This document shows, piece by piece, positions 51,533 through 61,106 of a DNA stretch of 64,000 bases (position 1 is the first letter of the stretch; each line of letters begins with the position of its first letter). The notes under the pieces were generated by a model. It made no database searches, had not been told where the DNA came from, and saw only the letters and a program-made list of their open reading frames with translations. Position numbers and translations under genes: made by a program. Source of the stretch: Gammaproteobacteria bacterium (lineage in GTDB: Bacteria > Pseudomonadota > Gammaproteobacteria > Pseudomonadales > JAUIET01); assembly GCA_030429735.1 (NCBI GenBank), contig JAUIET010000007.1, forward strand, positions 1 to 64,000, read 5' to 3'.

Positions 51533-54073
51533 CTACTCATCCAGGCCACGGCGAATGGTATAGCGAATGTTGTCCTTGTGCGCCCGCGTTTCTAGGGAAC
51601 CGCGGCGCGAGCTGCCAAGCAGTGACTCAATTTTTCGCAAGCTGTACAGCGCCGCGGATTGGGCCGGGTAGTCATACTGCTTCTTTGACGCACCGCTGAC
51701 CATCGCCAGTAAACGGTTCACGTATTCCAGCTGCACTTGCTGGCGGCGAGTGCTTATCTCTGTTTTGCTGTCGGCTGCAAACAGCGCATCGGTCAGGTCG
51801 TCCATCATGTCGGTCACGGAATAGCTGTTGCCGTACAGGCCGGAGTTGGTCATGCGTTGCTGAACATTAGGATGCAACAGATGCTCCAGCAAGCCGGCTT
51901 GTACGGCCAACAGGACCTGCTGAATTTTCGGGTCTTCAGGGGCATCATAAAAATCAAAGTCTCTTCGTTGCTGTTGAAGATGGCGATACAGAGCCTCGTC
52001 GCCAGCGAACGCACCCACAGCAAATACGTGGTCGGCCAGGGCTTGCATGGCGCGCTTTTGCTGTGCGGCCGCAACCGGTGTAAACGGCGTGACCGCGCCT
52101 GGCTGGCCGTGGGTTGCGCGGTCTACATGCACCCCGCCAATGTAGCGAGAAATCACATTGGCAGACGCCTGGAACTGACTGGCGAGTATCAGGTAAGAAT
52201 TATGCAGCTCCTGATAAAACTCGCCTTCTTTCGAATAGTTATCCAGTAATTGATCAAGCACGGTATTGATCAGTTCGATGCGCTCGATGGCATGGCCCAG
52301 ACCGTCGCTGCTTAAATCAAAAATATTGACCCGCGGGTCGATCGCCTTGCCGGGTGCGCGCATGTCATCGGCGTCGTTACCAAAGGCCAGCGCGGGTTCG
52401 GTTGAGCGCTGCAGCAAGGCATGGCGAGTGGCAGGGTCGTCAACATCCGGCGAATAGCCAAAGGTAATGGCCCAATCGTCATACGCACCGGGCCTGGTGG
52501 AAAAATAGCGCGTTTGTGTTTTACCGAGATGGGCAACATTGATTGCCGGGTAATCCATGATCGACGCCAGCAGCGCATTTTCTTCAACCACCTTCGGGTC
52601 AAAGATCTGCTGAGCGTCCAGTGAATTCGACGCACGCATATTATGATTCAAACCAAGCGTGTGCCCGATTTCATGAATAATCAAATAGTGCATGGCGTCT
52701 GAGCGCAACTGATCGACCTCCTCGGTCGGGGCGCCCTGAACCTGCAAAACCTGCTGACCAAACAAGGTGCTTAGTTGCAATGAATGACCCAGCGAACAGC
52801 GTATACCCGCTGCCGGTGCTGTCGTGCCTCCGGCATTGAGCGTCTGTAGCAGGCTTTCAAGTCGCACCCGATTCGTCATAAACGAATATTCCAGCATAAT
52901 GTCTGCGCCCAATATTTGCCCGGTCAGCGGGTTCACAAAGCTTGGGCCATAGCCGCCAAACGGTGGTTGGGGAGAAGAAGTCCAGCGCAAGACGTTGTAG
53001 CGAATATCGCCGGCGTCCCACTCGGCATCATCAGCTTGCACCTTTACCTCAATGGCATTTTTGAAGCCTGCTTTTTCGAACGACGAATTCCAGCTTAGAG
53101 CGGCATTTTTAATCAACTCACGCCACTCCAGCGGCGTGGTGTTTTCTATCCACCAGGTGATTGGCCTTATCGGCTCAGACAACTCAGCGCCCGGGTCTTT
53201 TTTCTCCAGATGCCAGCGTGTGATGAAATCTCTATACGGGGTATGACTGGTATCGGTGAGGTCATCACTGCGTGTCAGAAAATACCCCACTCTTGGGTCG
53301 TCCCGCCGTGGCACAAAATCATTGTGAGGCATGGCGATAAACATATGCTGCATACGAATACTGACGTAGCGGCTATCCACAATGTCGATGCCACCGTGCA
53401 CCATTGGCGCTGGATTTTCGAAAACGTACTCAACCCACACATCGGTATTGCCTGGGTAGTTTTTTATCGCGTAGATCTTGTTTTTGTCGCCACTGAGCTT
53501 GCCCAGGTCAAACGCTTTCTTTGGGTCAAAATCCGGCGCGGGCGTGGGTTTGATCGGGTGTAAGGCTTCCTTCAAAAAAATATCATCGGCCTTGATCAGC
53601 ATCTCGCCGCTGGTCTTATCCGTTGCGATAATTGTCTGTGTGGCAAGCACAGCGGAACTGATATTGGCATGAGCTGCTTTCGCAAGCGGACTGTCCGGGT
53701 TGAAATAGACATTGGTGTTTTCTTTTACAAACTCGATTCGGTCAAAGTGCCGGCGAAGCGTCAGAACCGTGTTTTCCCGGTACTGTCCGCGAAAGTGTCC
53801 GCCCTGCACCACGCCATCACTGGTCATCGTGACATAGATAAACTGTTGATTCAGCTGTTCGGGCCGAATACCCAAATGAACAGCACCAGACTCGCGGTGC
53901 CGATACACGCGAATCAAACCGTCGTGCAAATCGCTGTCTTTGACGGAATCTGAAAACGAAGCCTTGTCGTCTTTACCTGGCTTGTCTTCGTCTTTTTTGT
54001 CTGTTTCGGCAATGCTGCCAAACGACATAGAAAAAACAATGAGCGATAAAAAACTAAAACGGGCAAGGTTCAT
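51533..54073 (-). CDS. Large secreted zinc metalloprotease (DUF5117/DUF4953 type)
   Basis: About 846 residues from the ATG at 54073, which gives a good signal peptide (FSFLSLIVFSMSFGSIAET). The zinc motif is HEIGHTLGLNHN (HExxHxxGxxH), which defines a metzincin-type active site. Domains before it match the DUF5117 module (ELNQQFIYVTMTSDG; REYRENTVLTLRR-like), and after it the DUF4953-like half. Secreted or periplasmic. Substrates are unknown for this family. It is a lone gene with a run of acidic/basic residues (DKKDEDKPGKDDK) directly behind the signal peptide. Confidence 0.9.
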   Translation of the reverse strand: MNLARFSFLSLIVFSMSFGSIAETDKKDEDKPGKDDKASFSDSVKDSDLHDGLIRVYRHRESGAVHLGIRPEQLNQQFIYVTMTSDGVVQGGHFRGQYRENTVLTLRRHFDRIEFVKENTNVYFNPDSPLAKAAHANISSAVLATQTIIATDKTSGEMLIKADDIFLKEALHPIKPTPAPDFDPKKAFDLGKLSGDKNKIYAIKNYPGNTDVWVEYVFENPAPMVHGGIDIVDSRYVSIRMQHMFIAMPHNDFVPRRDDPRVGYFLTRSDDLTDTSHTPYRDFITRWHLEKKDPGAELSEPIRPITWWIENTTPLEWRELIKNAALSWNSSFEKAGFKNAIEVKVQADDAEWDAGDIRYNVLRWTSSPQPPFGGYGPSFVNPLTGQILGADIMLEYSFMTNRVRLESLLQTLNAGGTTAPAAGIRCSLGHSLQLSTLFGQQVLQVQGAPTEEVDQLRSDAMHYLIIHEIGHTLGLNHNMRASNSLDAQQIFDPKVVEENALLASIMDYPAINVAHLGKTQTRYFSTRPGAYDDWAITFGYSPDVDDPATRHALLQRSTEPALAFGNDADDMRAPGKAIDPRVNIFDLSSDGLGHAIERIELINTVLDQLLDNYSKEGEFYQELHNSYLILASQFQASANVISRYIGGVHVDRATHGQPGAVTPFTPVAAAQQKRAMQALADHVFAVGAFAGDEALYRHLQQQRRDFDFYDAPEDPKIQQVLLAVQAGLLEHLLHPNVQQRMTNSGLYGNSYSVTDMMDDLTDALFAADSKTEISTRRQQVQLEYVNRLLAMVSGASKKQYDYPAQSAALYSLRKIESLLGSSRRGSLETRAHKDNIRYTIRRGLDE

Positions 54074-54191
54074 TGACAGGCCTGAAGTGCTGTTGAGTGA
54101 GACAGGCAAGAATTAGAACATTACAGCCCGCAACAGCCAAGCGACCGGTGAGGATATGCGTAACTTTTTGCCTCCGCAGTCGAGAGCCAAG

Positions 54192-54371
54192 CTAAGTTGC
54201 TTTCGAATTCTCCAAACGTTGGATCTCTTTCAAAATCTCCTCTGCATCAAATGTTAACTGAGAGTAACTGGTGATATCGCCTTTACGTTGGGCCAGCATG
54301 GCCTGCTCCAGTTTTGCAGAGTACTGCTTTTTAAGCTTCTTGGTCGGGTCTGACTTAAATATCGACAGCAT
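54192..54371 (-). CDS. Small conserved protein, DUF6435 type
   Basis: A 59-residue basic-helical protein: MLSIFKSDPTKKLKKQYSA, then LEQAMLAQRKGDITSYSQL and a charged helix to the end. This is the pattern of the DUF6435 family, short proteins of unknown function common in marine bacteria. A GAGGA lies six bases before the ATG, supporting the start. It is short enough to be missed by many gene callers. It lies between two minus-strand genes, not coupled to either. Confidence 0.75.
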   Translation of the reverse strand: MLSIFKSDPTKKLKKQYSAKLEQAMLAQRKGDITSYSQLTFDAEEILKEIQRLENSKAT

Positions 54372-54498
54372 GTGAGTTCCTCTTCGTGCGAACCGATATA
54401 TACGGCATACGCTGACAAGAGGATCTCATCGAATTTGGAAACGTTCTAATTGGAACTGGCACCCAAACCGAATGCCAAGTTGCTTTCAGCAAAAAAGT

Positions 54499-55605
54499 TC
54501 ATCTCGCTGCATAGCGATTCATCACCGCATTGCCCTGTTCGAACAGGGTGGTAATATCGCCCGCCAGCATAGGGCTTGTTGCATCTAACAGGTAGTTTTT
54601 TCCGTCGTTGAGGCGTTTGAAGTCCACGTGGTATTGGGTGAAGGTCTCTTCGTATTGGTAGCGAATATACAGCACCTGTTCAGTCAGGTTATACGTGGCC
54701 GTGTATTGTGTGGCCGAGGTAATCGGACGACCGCCTACCACACGCCCCACAATACTGACCGGCACTACCGGCAACGCGCTGTTAATTCTGAGAATGCCAT
54801 TGATATGGCTGTTTGGCTGCGGCAGGGCTTCGAGCATGTACTTGCCGCGAATAAACCGGTGCTCACTGCTGGTGTTTCCGGGTATGGGGAAAGACCCAAC
54901 ATACATCGAGGGGTCTGCGGGTTTCACCTTTTCCCATGCTGCCAGGTGCTGATCATACGTTGGGCTGTTGGCGAGCACATTGTACTCCCTGCCGTGGTAG
55001 GCCTTGAATACGCCATCCACTATCTCAATCATTGCTGAATCACCAGTCGCGTCCTGAATCGCGTAATGGCCTTCGGCTTTCAGGTTGTCACTGAGATTGC
55101 CCCGAACGATTCGAAGCCTTTGCAAACCCTCGACCGCGTCTTTTACTGACGCAAAGTTATCCAGCACATACGGCACGATCATCACATTATTGAGCACGGG
55201 TTCATCATTACTTGCGGGTATTTCGTCGCTGTCTTCATCCAGGGAAAGCGCGCTGACTGATAACCCTTGCTCGTTAAACCCCTCTACAGATGTGATGTCC
55301 AGCAGCGTGATCATGATGCTGGAATACTTTGAGGTCCATTGAGCGCGGTTGGACTCAGCGCCCGGGCTGATATAGTGCTGGCCGCGTGCCCTCACTTCCA
55401 GCATCGGCTTGGTGTGAAAATCAAAATCTTCGCTTCGGGCGATAAACACGCCAAATTCATCTGTTGCCCATACCAGCTTTGTGCAGGCCAGCGCCGCCGG
55501 GGGAACACCAAGGCCGATGAGAGCGGCTAATAACAGGGTCAAAGCGCGCCTGTCTGGAATGTCAGCAAAAACGTGGCGTAAAATGTCGTTAGAATAGTGC
55601 AGCAT
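54499..55605 (-). CDS. Linear amide C-N hydrolase (choloylglycine hydrolase family, Ntn)
   Basis: About 368 residues from the ATG at 55605. A signal peptide ends ALACTKLVWATDEFG; cleavage before the Cys would leave it as the N-terminal nucleophile, as in Ntn hydrolases of the penicillin V acylase/bile-salt hydrolase group. ARSEDFDFHTKPM carries the conserved Arg and Asp, and AIQDATGDSAMIEI the later core motif. They split linear amides, bile-acid conjugates, penicillin V or acyl-homoserine lactones. Probably periplasmic. A longer frame exists upstream (from 55653), but the internal start gives a normal leader. Confidence 0.85.
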   Translation of the reverse strand: MLHYSNDILRHVFADIPDRRALTLLLAALIGLGVPPAALACTKLVWATDEFGVFIARSEDFDFHTKPMLEVRARGQHYISPGAESNRAQWTSKYSSIMITLLDITSVEGFNEQGLSVSALSLDEDSDEIPASNDEPVLNNVMIVPYVLDNFASVKDAVEGLQRLRIVRGNLSDNLKAEGHYAIQDATGDSAMIEIVDGVFKAYHGREYNVLANSPTYDQHLAAWEKVKPADPSMYVGSFPIPGNTSSEHRFIRGKYMLEALPQPNSHINGILRINSALPVVPVSIVGRVVGGRPITSATQYTATYNLTEQVLYIRYQYEETFTQYHVDFKRLNDGKNYLLDATSPMLAGDITTLFEQGNAVMNRYAAR

Positions 55606-55772
55606 ACTGATTCCACAAAAGCGAGATCGTAGCCCTGATTGTACGCACAGCACTCACGTGTTTCCATGACATGCCGGATTTTCGTTATTCTGATGTTCGT
55701 CTGTGCGGTGTGGTTGATCCATTCGCACAGAAATGCGCCAGTGAGCCCCCACTCTCAAGAGAGCAAGAATCC

Positions 55773-56378
55773 ATGCCTGAACTCAATACCGCAAAAACAA
55801 AAACGTTTAAGTCGTCGAAGGAACTGAGTAAATGGCTGCAAAAAAATCATGCCAAAGAAGATGAGCTCTGGGTGAAAATCTTTAAAAAGGGCTCTGGCAT
55901 TACCAGCGTAAGCTGGAACGATGTTGTGATTGAAACCCTGTGCTGGGGCTGGATTGACGGAGTCAAGAAGTCACTGGATGATACGGCCTATGCGCAGCGT
56001 ATTACGCCAAGAAAAGCACGCAGTAACTGGTCTAGAAAGAACACAGAGCATGTGGAACGATTAATCGCAGAAGGACGAATGCAGGAACCGGGGCTTGCAC
56101 ACGTTCACGCCGCAAAAGCCGATGGTCGCTGGGAAAACGCCTACGCACCGGCCAGCGAGATGACCGTTCCCCAGGATTTTCTGGACGCTCTGGAAAAAAA
56201 GCCTAAGGTAAAACAGTTCTATGCAACGCTGAACAAAACCAATCGTTATGCAATTGCCTATGGCCTGGAGACAGCGAAGAAAGCAGAAACCAGGCAAAGG
56301 CGTTTTGAAAAATTCATGGCCATGTTAATTCGCGAAGAAAAACCGGATTTCGGTTTTAAGAAAAAAACAAAATCGTAG
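55773..56378 (+). CDS. YdeI-family protein (DUF1905/OmdA-like)
   Basis: A 201-residue protein of the YdeI/OmpD-associated family, from the ATG at 55773; the frame upstream is unlikely to be used. Typical segments are SSKELSKWLQKNHAKEDELWV, ETLCWGWIDGVKKSLDD, RITPRKARSNWS and a C-terminal NKTNRYAIAYGLETAKKAETR. It is helical, cytoplasmic and very basic at its end (DFGFKKKTKS). Members protect against some bacteriocins or antimicrobial peptides, but the mechanism is unclear. It is divergent from the Ntn hydrolase. Confidence 0.85.
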   Translation: MPELNTAKTKTFKSSKELSKWLQKNHAKEDELWVKIFKKGSGITSVSWNDVVIETLCWGWIDGVKKSLDDTAYAQRITPRKARSNWSRKNTEHVERLIAEGRMQEPGLAHVHAAKADGRWENAYAPASEMTVPQDFLDALEKKPKVKQFYATLNKTNRYAIAYGLETAKKAETRQRRFEKFMAMLIREEKPDFGFKKKTKS

Positions 56379-56471
56379 CGATTGGCCGGCAATACTCAAG
56401 CAACGCGAGCTGGTCTTTGAGCTGTCAGCCGTCGCTGCATTCTCATCACCCGATTTACATAAGCCCGGCTG

Positions 56472-57752
56472 TCACAGAGCAATATTTTGCTGCTCATACA
56501 TTTCGTAGGCGGCTTGCACTTCAGGCAGCAGGGAAACGGCTTTCTCATGACCTTGTTGAGCAGCCAGCGACAGCCAGTAAACGCTCGCTTTTAAATCCCG
56601 AACGTGTTGGCTGCCTTTGTATTGCAGAACACCCAAATTATGTTGTGCTGCGGCGTGGCCAAGAACAGCCGCCTGCTCAAAGCGAGCAATGGCGGTTTTT
56701 TCGCTCTGCTTTACGCCATCGCCTTTTATAAACCGAACCCCTAATCGATATTTCTTATTGGCGATCGATAGGGTGTCATCAGCCTGTGATCCGAGCTCAC
56801 TAACGTCGGATGACTCATTAGCACTCGGCGGTAGTTCCGCCGGTTCATCTAGGTCCGTATTTGCAGATTTTGTATCGATAAACCGAGCGCGGGTTTCTAC
56901 ACCCTCAACTGGTGTATCAGCCGAGCCTCTTAGCGTGTTTTCCAGTGAGCGCACACGCTGCTTCAGAATCTGGTTTTCTCGAACAACAGCCTCACGTGCG
57001 TTATTAGCACTTTCAAGCTGGGCCTTAAGCACTGACTCAAGCTCAGCGTAACGTGCCTGCAGGGCGGCTAATTGAAGTCTCAGTTGATCTTTTTCATGCT
57101 CTGTTTCGGCGAGCACCAACTCCTTGGAATAGTGCATTCTGTGCAGATCGTTTAACAAGGTCAGCAGACGTGAGTGTTTCACGGTGACTGCGTCCATACC
57201 TTTTAAATCTGCTACACCAAGGCTGGCCCTCATCAACTCAGTTTCCTGCCGTTCAGCAGCCCGCTGTGACTGATCAATTTCCTGGTCGATCAGCGCAAGC
57301 TGGCTTTGCAGGGCGGCAACTTTGCGCTCATAGTCAGACATCTCGTCTGCTGAGGCCGCTGTATTCGTGCACGCTCTTAATCCGCCTTCATCAATGCGTT
57401 TATGCTCCGGGGAGCTGTCGAGCTCTTCGCACTCCGTGACTAGAATATTGTGATCACACGCGCGACATTGGTAGCGGCGTTGTATGTGGCGCTCCCTGTC
57501 CAGACGGGTAAGGTGCATGCGGATGATATCGGTCGACAGGCACTCGGCGCACTGCTCGGGCATGCGATTAAATACTGAAGGTGGTGATTTATTAATTAAG
57601 CGATTGAAAAACAATGCGTTACGACTCCCAATCCCCGGCTCGCCCGGCGCCCGCTCGTGCTGATTGAATTGCCAGAGGCCAGCCAATCCTAATAACAGGC
57701 AGCAGCTAAGATTCTGTTTAAAGAATAGAGCAAGACGGCTGAAATTGGGCAT
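56472..57752 (-). CDS. Membrane protein with zinc-ribbon, coiled-coil and Sel1 repeats
   Basis: About 426 residues from the ATG at 57752; an upstream in-frame ATG at 57839 exists. A membrane segment (SCCLLLGLAGLWQF) comes first, then a zinc-ribbon-like pair of CxxC (CAECLSTD; YQCRACDHN). Next is a long coiled coil (ERKVAALQSQLALIDQEIDQ; AALQARYAELESVLKAQLES) and finally Sel1-like repeats (YRLGVRFIKGDGV, AAVLGHAAAQHNLGVLQYKG, YWLSLAAQQGHEKAV). The order membrane-zinc-coil-Sel1 suggests an envelope scaffold. No known family named with confidence. Confidence 0.7.
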   Translation of the reverse strand: MPNFSRLALFFKQNLSCCLLLGLAGLWQFNQHERAPGEPGIGSRNALFFNRLINKSPPSVFNRMPEQCAECLSTDIIRMHLTRLDRERHIQRRYQCRACDHNILVTECEELDSSPEHKRIDEGGLRACTNTAASADEMSDYERKVAALQSQLALIDQEIDQSQRAAERQETELMRASLGVADLKGMDAVTVKHSRLLTLLNDLHRMHYSKELVLAETEHEKDQLRLQLAALQARYAELESVLKAQLESANNAREAVVRENQILKQRVRSLENTLRGSADTPVEGVETRARFIDTKSANTDLDEPAELPPSANESSDVSELGSQADDTLSIANKKYRLGVRFIKGDGVKQSEKTAIARFEQAAVLGHAAAQHNLGVLQYKGSQHVRDLKASVYWLSLAAQQGHEKAVSLLPEVQAAYEMYEQQNIAL

Positions 57753-58002
57753 AAGGTGACATATTTGATCTAAACACAACCATTGGCGCCGGGTGTGGTG
57801 TGAACCCCGGTCTTGAATGATTCGAGAAAGCCGATCCATGTATAAAAAATAAGCTGATTTTAATCTAACACCCCCCAGCTACTATTGATTCAAGGTGCTT
57901 AAAAATTGATCTGTTGGCAAGTCTGTTGAGGACGACTAACGGGCGCAAGCACCATAAAGTCGATGAACGGCTGTTGGTCCTTTAAACAATGAGCGAACAT
58001 AT

Positions 58003-59031
58003 ATGAAAAAAGTATATACAGATGAAGAGATTTGCCGTGTTTTGCAAGACTTGACCTCTCCTGAATCCATACGATTACACGACCGAACAGACAATTGGTT
58101 CAGCCGCTATAACGGTTTTCTCCATGACCCGCACAACACCGCAAAGTACGTTCGCGGTTTACGCAATACCCTGAAGCTTGAAGCAGACGAGAACCTGTTA
58201 GGCAAGACCGTACTTGACGTGGGTAGCGGGTTCGGAATGGCCTGCGTTGTTATGCACTTGCTGGGCGCCGAGCGAGTAGAAGGCATCGACACATTTGTAC
58301 CCATGGTGGAAACCACCCAGAGTTATTCGTCTGCCAGGCCTGAGTTGCGTGATATCAACTTCCAGAAGGGCTTGTCATACGACCTGCCGTTCGCAGATGG
58401 TACTTTTGACATCATTCTGAACTTTGAGGCTCTGTCGCACTTTGTGAATCAGGAGCAGTCGGTTGCGGAAGCCACCAGAGTGCTCAAGAAAGGCGGCAAA
58501 TATGTAATAGCCGACGACAACAATGGCGCTAACGCGCGCATAGTGAGAGAGAACCGGGAGATATGGGAGCGCTTTGAAAATGGCCCGCCAGGTGAGATCC
58601 ATGGCCACGATGCGAAGCTGCCCTACGTAGAATCGAGAGAGCAAATTCTGCGTGAGGCATTCCCTGAACTGTCAGACGGTGACGCAAAAGACCTGGCCCT
58701 GAATACCGCGTACATGCGTAAGCAAGACGTGATTGACGCAGGCGAACGCTTCCTGCGCGAAGGCGTCAAACCAGCGTCCAGATTTCAGGCAGACCGTTGC
58801 CCAGTAGAACCTCATGCCGGGCAAATGATGGAAAACCTGATTGACCCTCGTGAACTGGACAAAACCCTTATGGCGCTGGGCTGCAAATGCGAGACGGTAG
58901 CCTATTTCGGTGGTGATGGGGTAGGTGGCATCGTCAAGCTCGGCAATCGCATGCTCAACGCGCTGGTACCCAAAGAACTGCTGATTCAGCAGTCCGCCGG
59001 GTTTAAGATTCACGCAACTCGCGTAGCGTAG
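58003..59031 (+). CDS. SAM-dependent methyltransferase (type 11)
   Basis: A 342-residue class-I methyltransferase. Motif I is TVLDVGSGFGMACVV; then VEGIDTFV, DLPFADGTFDIILNFEALSHF, and LKKGGKYVIADD. The C-terminal 150 residues are an unusual extension (RMLNAL, VPKELLIQQSAGFKIHATRV), perhaps a substrate-binding or dimer domain. Cytoplasmic. The substrate is unknown; the AlSHF segment resembles methyltransferases for small molecules. It is followed directly by the second 265-bp element. Confidence 0.85.
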   Translation: MKKVYTDEEICRVLQDLTSPESIRLHDRTDNWFSRYNGFLHDPHNTAKYVRGLRNTLKLEADENLLGKTVLDVGSGFGMACVVMHLLGAERVEGIDTFVPMVETTQSYSSARPELRDINFQKGLSYDLPFADGTFDIILNFEALSHFVNQEQSVAEATRVLKKGGKYVIADDNNGANARIVRENREIWERFENGPPGEIHGHDAKLPYVESREQILREAFPELSDGDAKDLALNTAYMRKQDVIDAGERFLREGVKPASRFQADRCPVEPHAGQMMENLIDPRELDKTLMALGCKCETVAYFGGDGVGGIVKLGNRMLNALVPKELLIQQSAGFKIHATRVA

Positions 59032-59095
59032 TAAGCCCAGGTCCTCAGGTGCAGACGGACGCCCTGTTGGTACGAACTTATGTTAAGGGACACTA

Positions 59096-59360
59096 GTGAA
59101 GCTCTGAAAAATACCCGATGCCTCTGGCTTACAGGCGAATCCAGAGTTGAGGCGCGAGTTCGCAGGCTTACTGGTGGTAAGTCAAGAACTTGCAACGACA
59201 AGGCTGGGTTCGCCTGTAAGCCCCGCAGGGCGCGACCTGTAGCGCACCGTGGCTTCGTTGCGCCGCTCGCCAAGGACACCCAGCCTTGGCCTTCTCGACG
59301 CGCCTCACCACGGCACGCTACAGGTCACGCAGAGGCATTGGGTATTTTTCAGAGCTTCAC
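59096..59360. mobile_element. MITE-like 265-bp element, copy 2, TA target duplication
   Basis: Of the same length and ends as the copy at 20.2 kb, with TA at 59094-59095 and 59361-59362. The two copies differ at seven positions. Two of these are the paired second and second-last bases (GGG...CCC in copy 1, GTG...CAC here), so the ends changed together. Its frame corresponding to the DUF1287 insertion is open throughout, because CAG stands where copy 1 has TAG. It sits in an intergenic gap here. Confidence 0.92.
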
Positions 59361-59472
59361 TAGAACATCGTTGAATTGACGTAGCTCAACGCCTGTGTAC
59401 CTGTTCTGGTCTATATTGGCCGCCAATACCCACTGGCAAGCGGTAAAGCGCTTGCATTGAGCAGGAGTTAAT

Positions 59473-59694
59473 ATGGCAGGCGAATACGCGATGGCAACGC
59501 AAATTGTAGCGGACGCCTTGGCAACAGCGCAGGAACGTACCGATGTAGACGCAGAATCTCTGATGAATGCGCTACTCACAACGCTGTTAGGCACCATGAT
59601 GCAAACTCACACTCGTTCAGATGTAGAGCGGTTTGTGCAATATGCCTTGGAATCGCTCAATGAAGACGAGTTCTTAGTGACCAGAGGGTGCTAG
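59473..59694 (+). CDS. Small conserved-looking protein
   Basis: A 73-residue acidic protein (MAGEYAMATQIVADALATAQE, helical; ESLMNALLTTLLGTMMQTHT). A clear AGGAG lies eight bases before the ATG, which supports translation. Family not recognised. It stands between the second 265-bp element and the acyl-CoA dehydrogenase gene, alone in its unit. Confidence 0.55.
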   Translation: MAGEYAMATQIVADALATAQERTDVDAESLMNALLTTLLGTMMQTHTRSDVERFVQYALESLNEDEFLVTRGC

Positions 59695-59817
59695 CTTGCG
59701 TAATGCAGGTGGGCCGAAAACACGGTATCTTCGCTGAGCGACCTGCCGCTATCACTGCTAAAATACGCAGCGCTTTTTCATCCGATACCCGCTTATTGCC
59801 GCGATCAGGAACTCTCG

Positions 59818-60969
59818 ATGCGATTTACTGAACAACACGATGCTATACGGCATACCACTCAACAGCTGATAGACAAAGAAATAAACCCCTATTGGCACGA
59901 ATGGGAAGAAGCTGGCATTTTTCCGGCGCATGAAGTGTTCAAGAAGTTTGGTGACCTGGGGCTGCTGGGCATTACCAAACCCGAAGCCTATGGCGGCATG
60001 GGTCTGGATTACAGTTACGAGGTGGCGTTTTCCGAGGAGCTGGGCCTCATTCAAAGCGGTGGTGTGTCTATGGCCCTGGGCGTACAAACCGATATGGCTA
60101 CACCTGCATTGGCCAGGCACGGCAGTGACGAGCTACGTTCCGAGTTTCTGGCACCCGCTATTAGCGGTGATTATGTGGCGTCTATTGCTGTTAGCGAGCC
60201 GCATGCCGGGTCTGATGTAGCCGCTATAAAAACCACTGCTAAAAAAGACGGTGACGACTACGTGATCAACGGCTCCAAGATGTGGATTACCAATTCCACG
60301 CAGGCTGATTTTCTTTGCCTTCTGGCCAATACAGAAGGCGATAACAAGCACATGAACAAGTCACTGATCATAGTGCCGACCAACACCCCCGGTATTTCCT
60401 TTTCAGAACGTTTGAATAAACTGGGTATGCGTTCGTCTGATACAGCGCAAATATTTTTTGAGAACGTGCGCGTGCCGCAACGTTACCGAATTGGTGAAGA
60501 AGGCATGGGCTTTGTTTATCAAATGGAGCAGTTTCAGGAAGAGCGCCTGTACGCCGCTGCCGGCTTATTGAAGTCGATGGAAAACTGCATCAATAAAACC
60601 ATTGAATACACACGCGATCGATATATTTTTGGTAAACCGGTGCTGGACAGTCAGGTAGTTCATTTTCGCCTTGCCGAACTGCAAACTGAAGTAGAAGCCT
60701 TGCGAGCGCTTACCTATGACGCAGTGGAAGGGTATATAAACGGTGAAGACGTTACCCTCAAGGCCTCCATGGCAAAGTTAAAATCAGGCCGCTTGATTCG
60801 TGAGGTATCTGATTCCTGCCTGCAGTATTGGGGCGGCATGGGTTTTATGTGGGACAACCCGATCGCGCAGGTCTACAGAGACGGGCGTCTCACGTCGATT
60901 GGCGGTGGTGCTGATGAAGTTATGCTGAGTATTATCGCCAAGAAGATGGATATTTTTCCGGGCCGGTGA
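59818..60969 (+). CDS. Acyl-CoA dehydrogenase
   Basis: A 383-residue FAD enzyme of beta-oxidation. Conserved stretches: VSEPHAGSDVAAIKTTA (FAD/substrate loop), MWITNSTQADF, ARGIS-like, and EERLYAAAGLLKSMENCINKT. A catalytic Glu equivalent lies in the C-terminal helix near CLQYWGGMGFM. It introduces a trans-2 double bond into acyl-CoA and passes electrons to ETF. Chain-length preference is not readable. Cytoplasmic. The thioesterase and quinoprotein nearby fit lipid or alcohol degradation but are not in the same operon. Confidence 0.92.
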   Translation: MRFTEQHDAIRHTTQQLIDKEINPYWHEWEEAGIFPAHEVFKKFGDLGLLGITKPEAYGGMGLDYSYEVAFSEELGLIQSGGVSMALGVQTDMATPALARHGSDELRSEFLAPAISGDYVASIAVSEPHAGSDVAAIKTTAKKDGDDYVINGSKMWITNSTQADFLCLLANTEGDNKHMNKSLIIVPTNTPGISFSERLNKLGMRSSDTAQIFFENVRVPQRYRIGEEGMGFVYQMEQFQEERLYAAAGLLKSMENCINKTIEYTRDRYIFGKPVLDSQVVHFRLAELQTEVEALRALTYDAVEGYINGEDVTLKASMAKLKSGRLIREVSDSCLQYWGGMGFMWDNPIAQVYRDGRLTSIGGGADEVMLSIIAKKMDIFPGR

Positions 60970-61025
60970 TGACACCAAGGTCATAAAAACGCACTTTGCC
61001 AGAAAGCCTGCCATCCGACAGCCTT

Positions 61026-61106
61026 CCGGCCTGGGCAATCAGCAAGCTGGTCAAAAGCGCAGATGAGGCTTTGTATCAGGCTAAGGCTCCGGTAGTTCGA
61101 CCGTAA
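61026..61106 (+). pseudogene. C-terminal remnant of a GGDEF (diguanylate cyclase) domain
   Basis: Reading the plus strand gives ISKLVKSADEALYQAKAPVVRP and a TAA. The SADEALYQAK motif is the hallmark end of GGDEF domains. No other part of the domain is visible upstream. It overlaps the 3' end of the quinoprotein gene on the opposite strand, so both frames share these bases. Confidence 0.55.
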
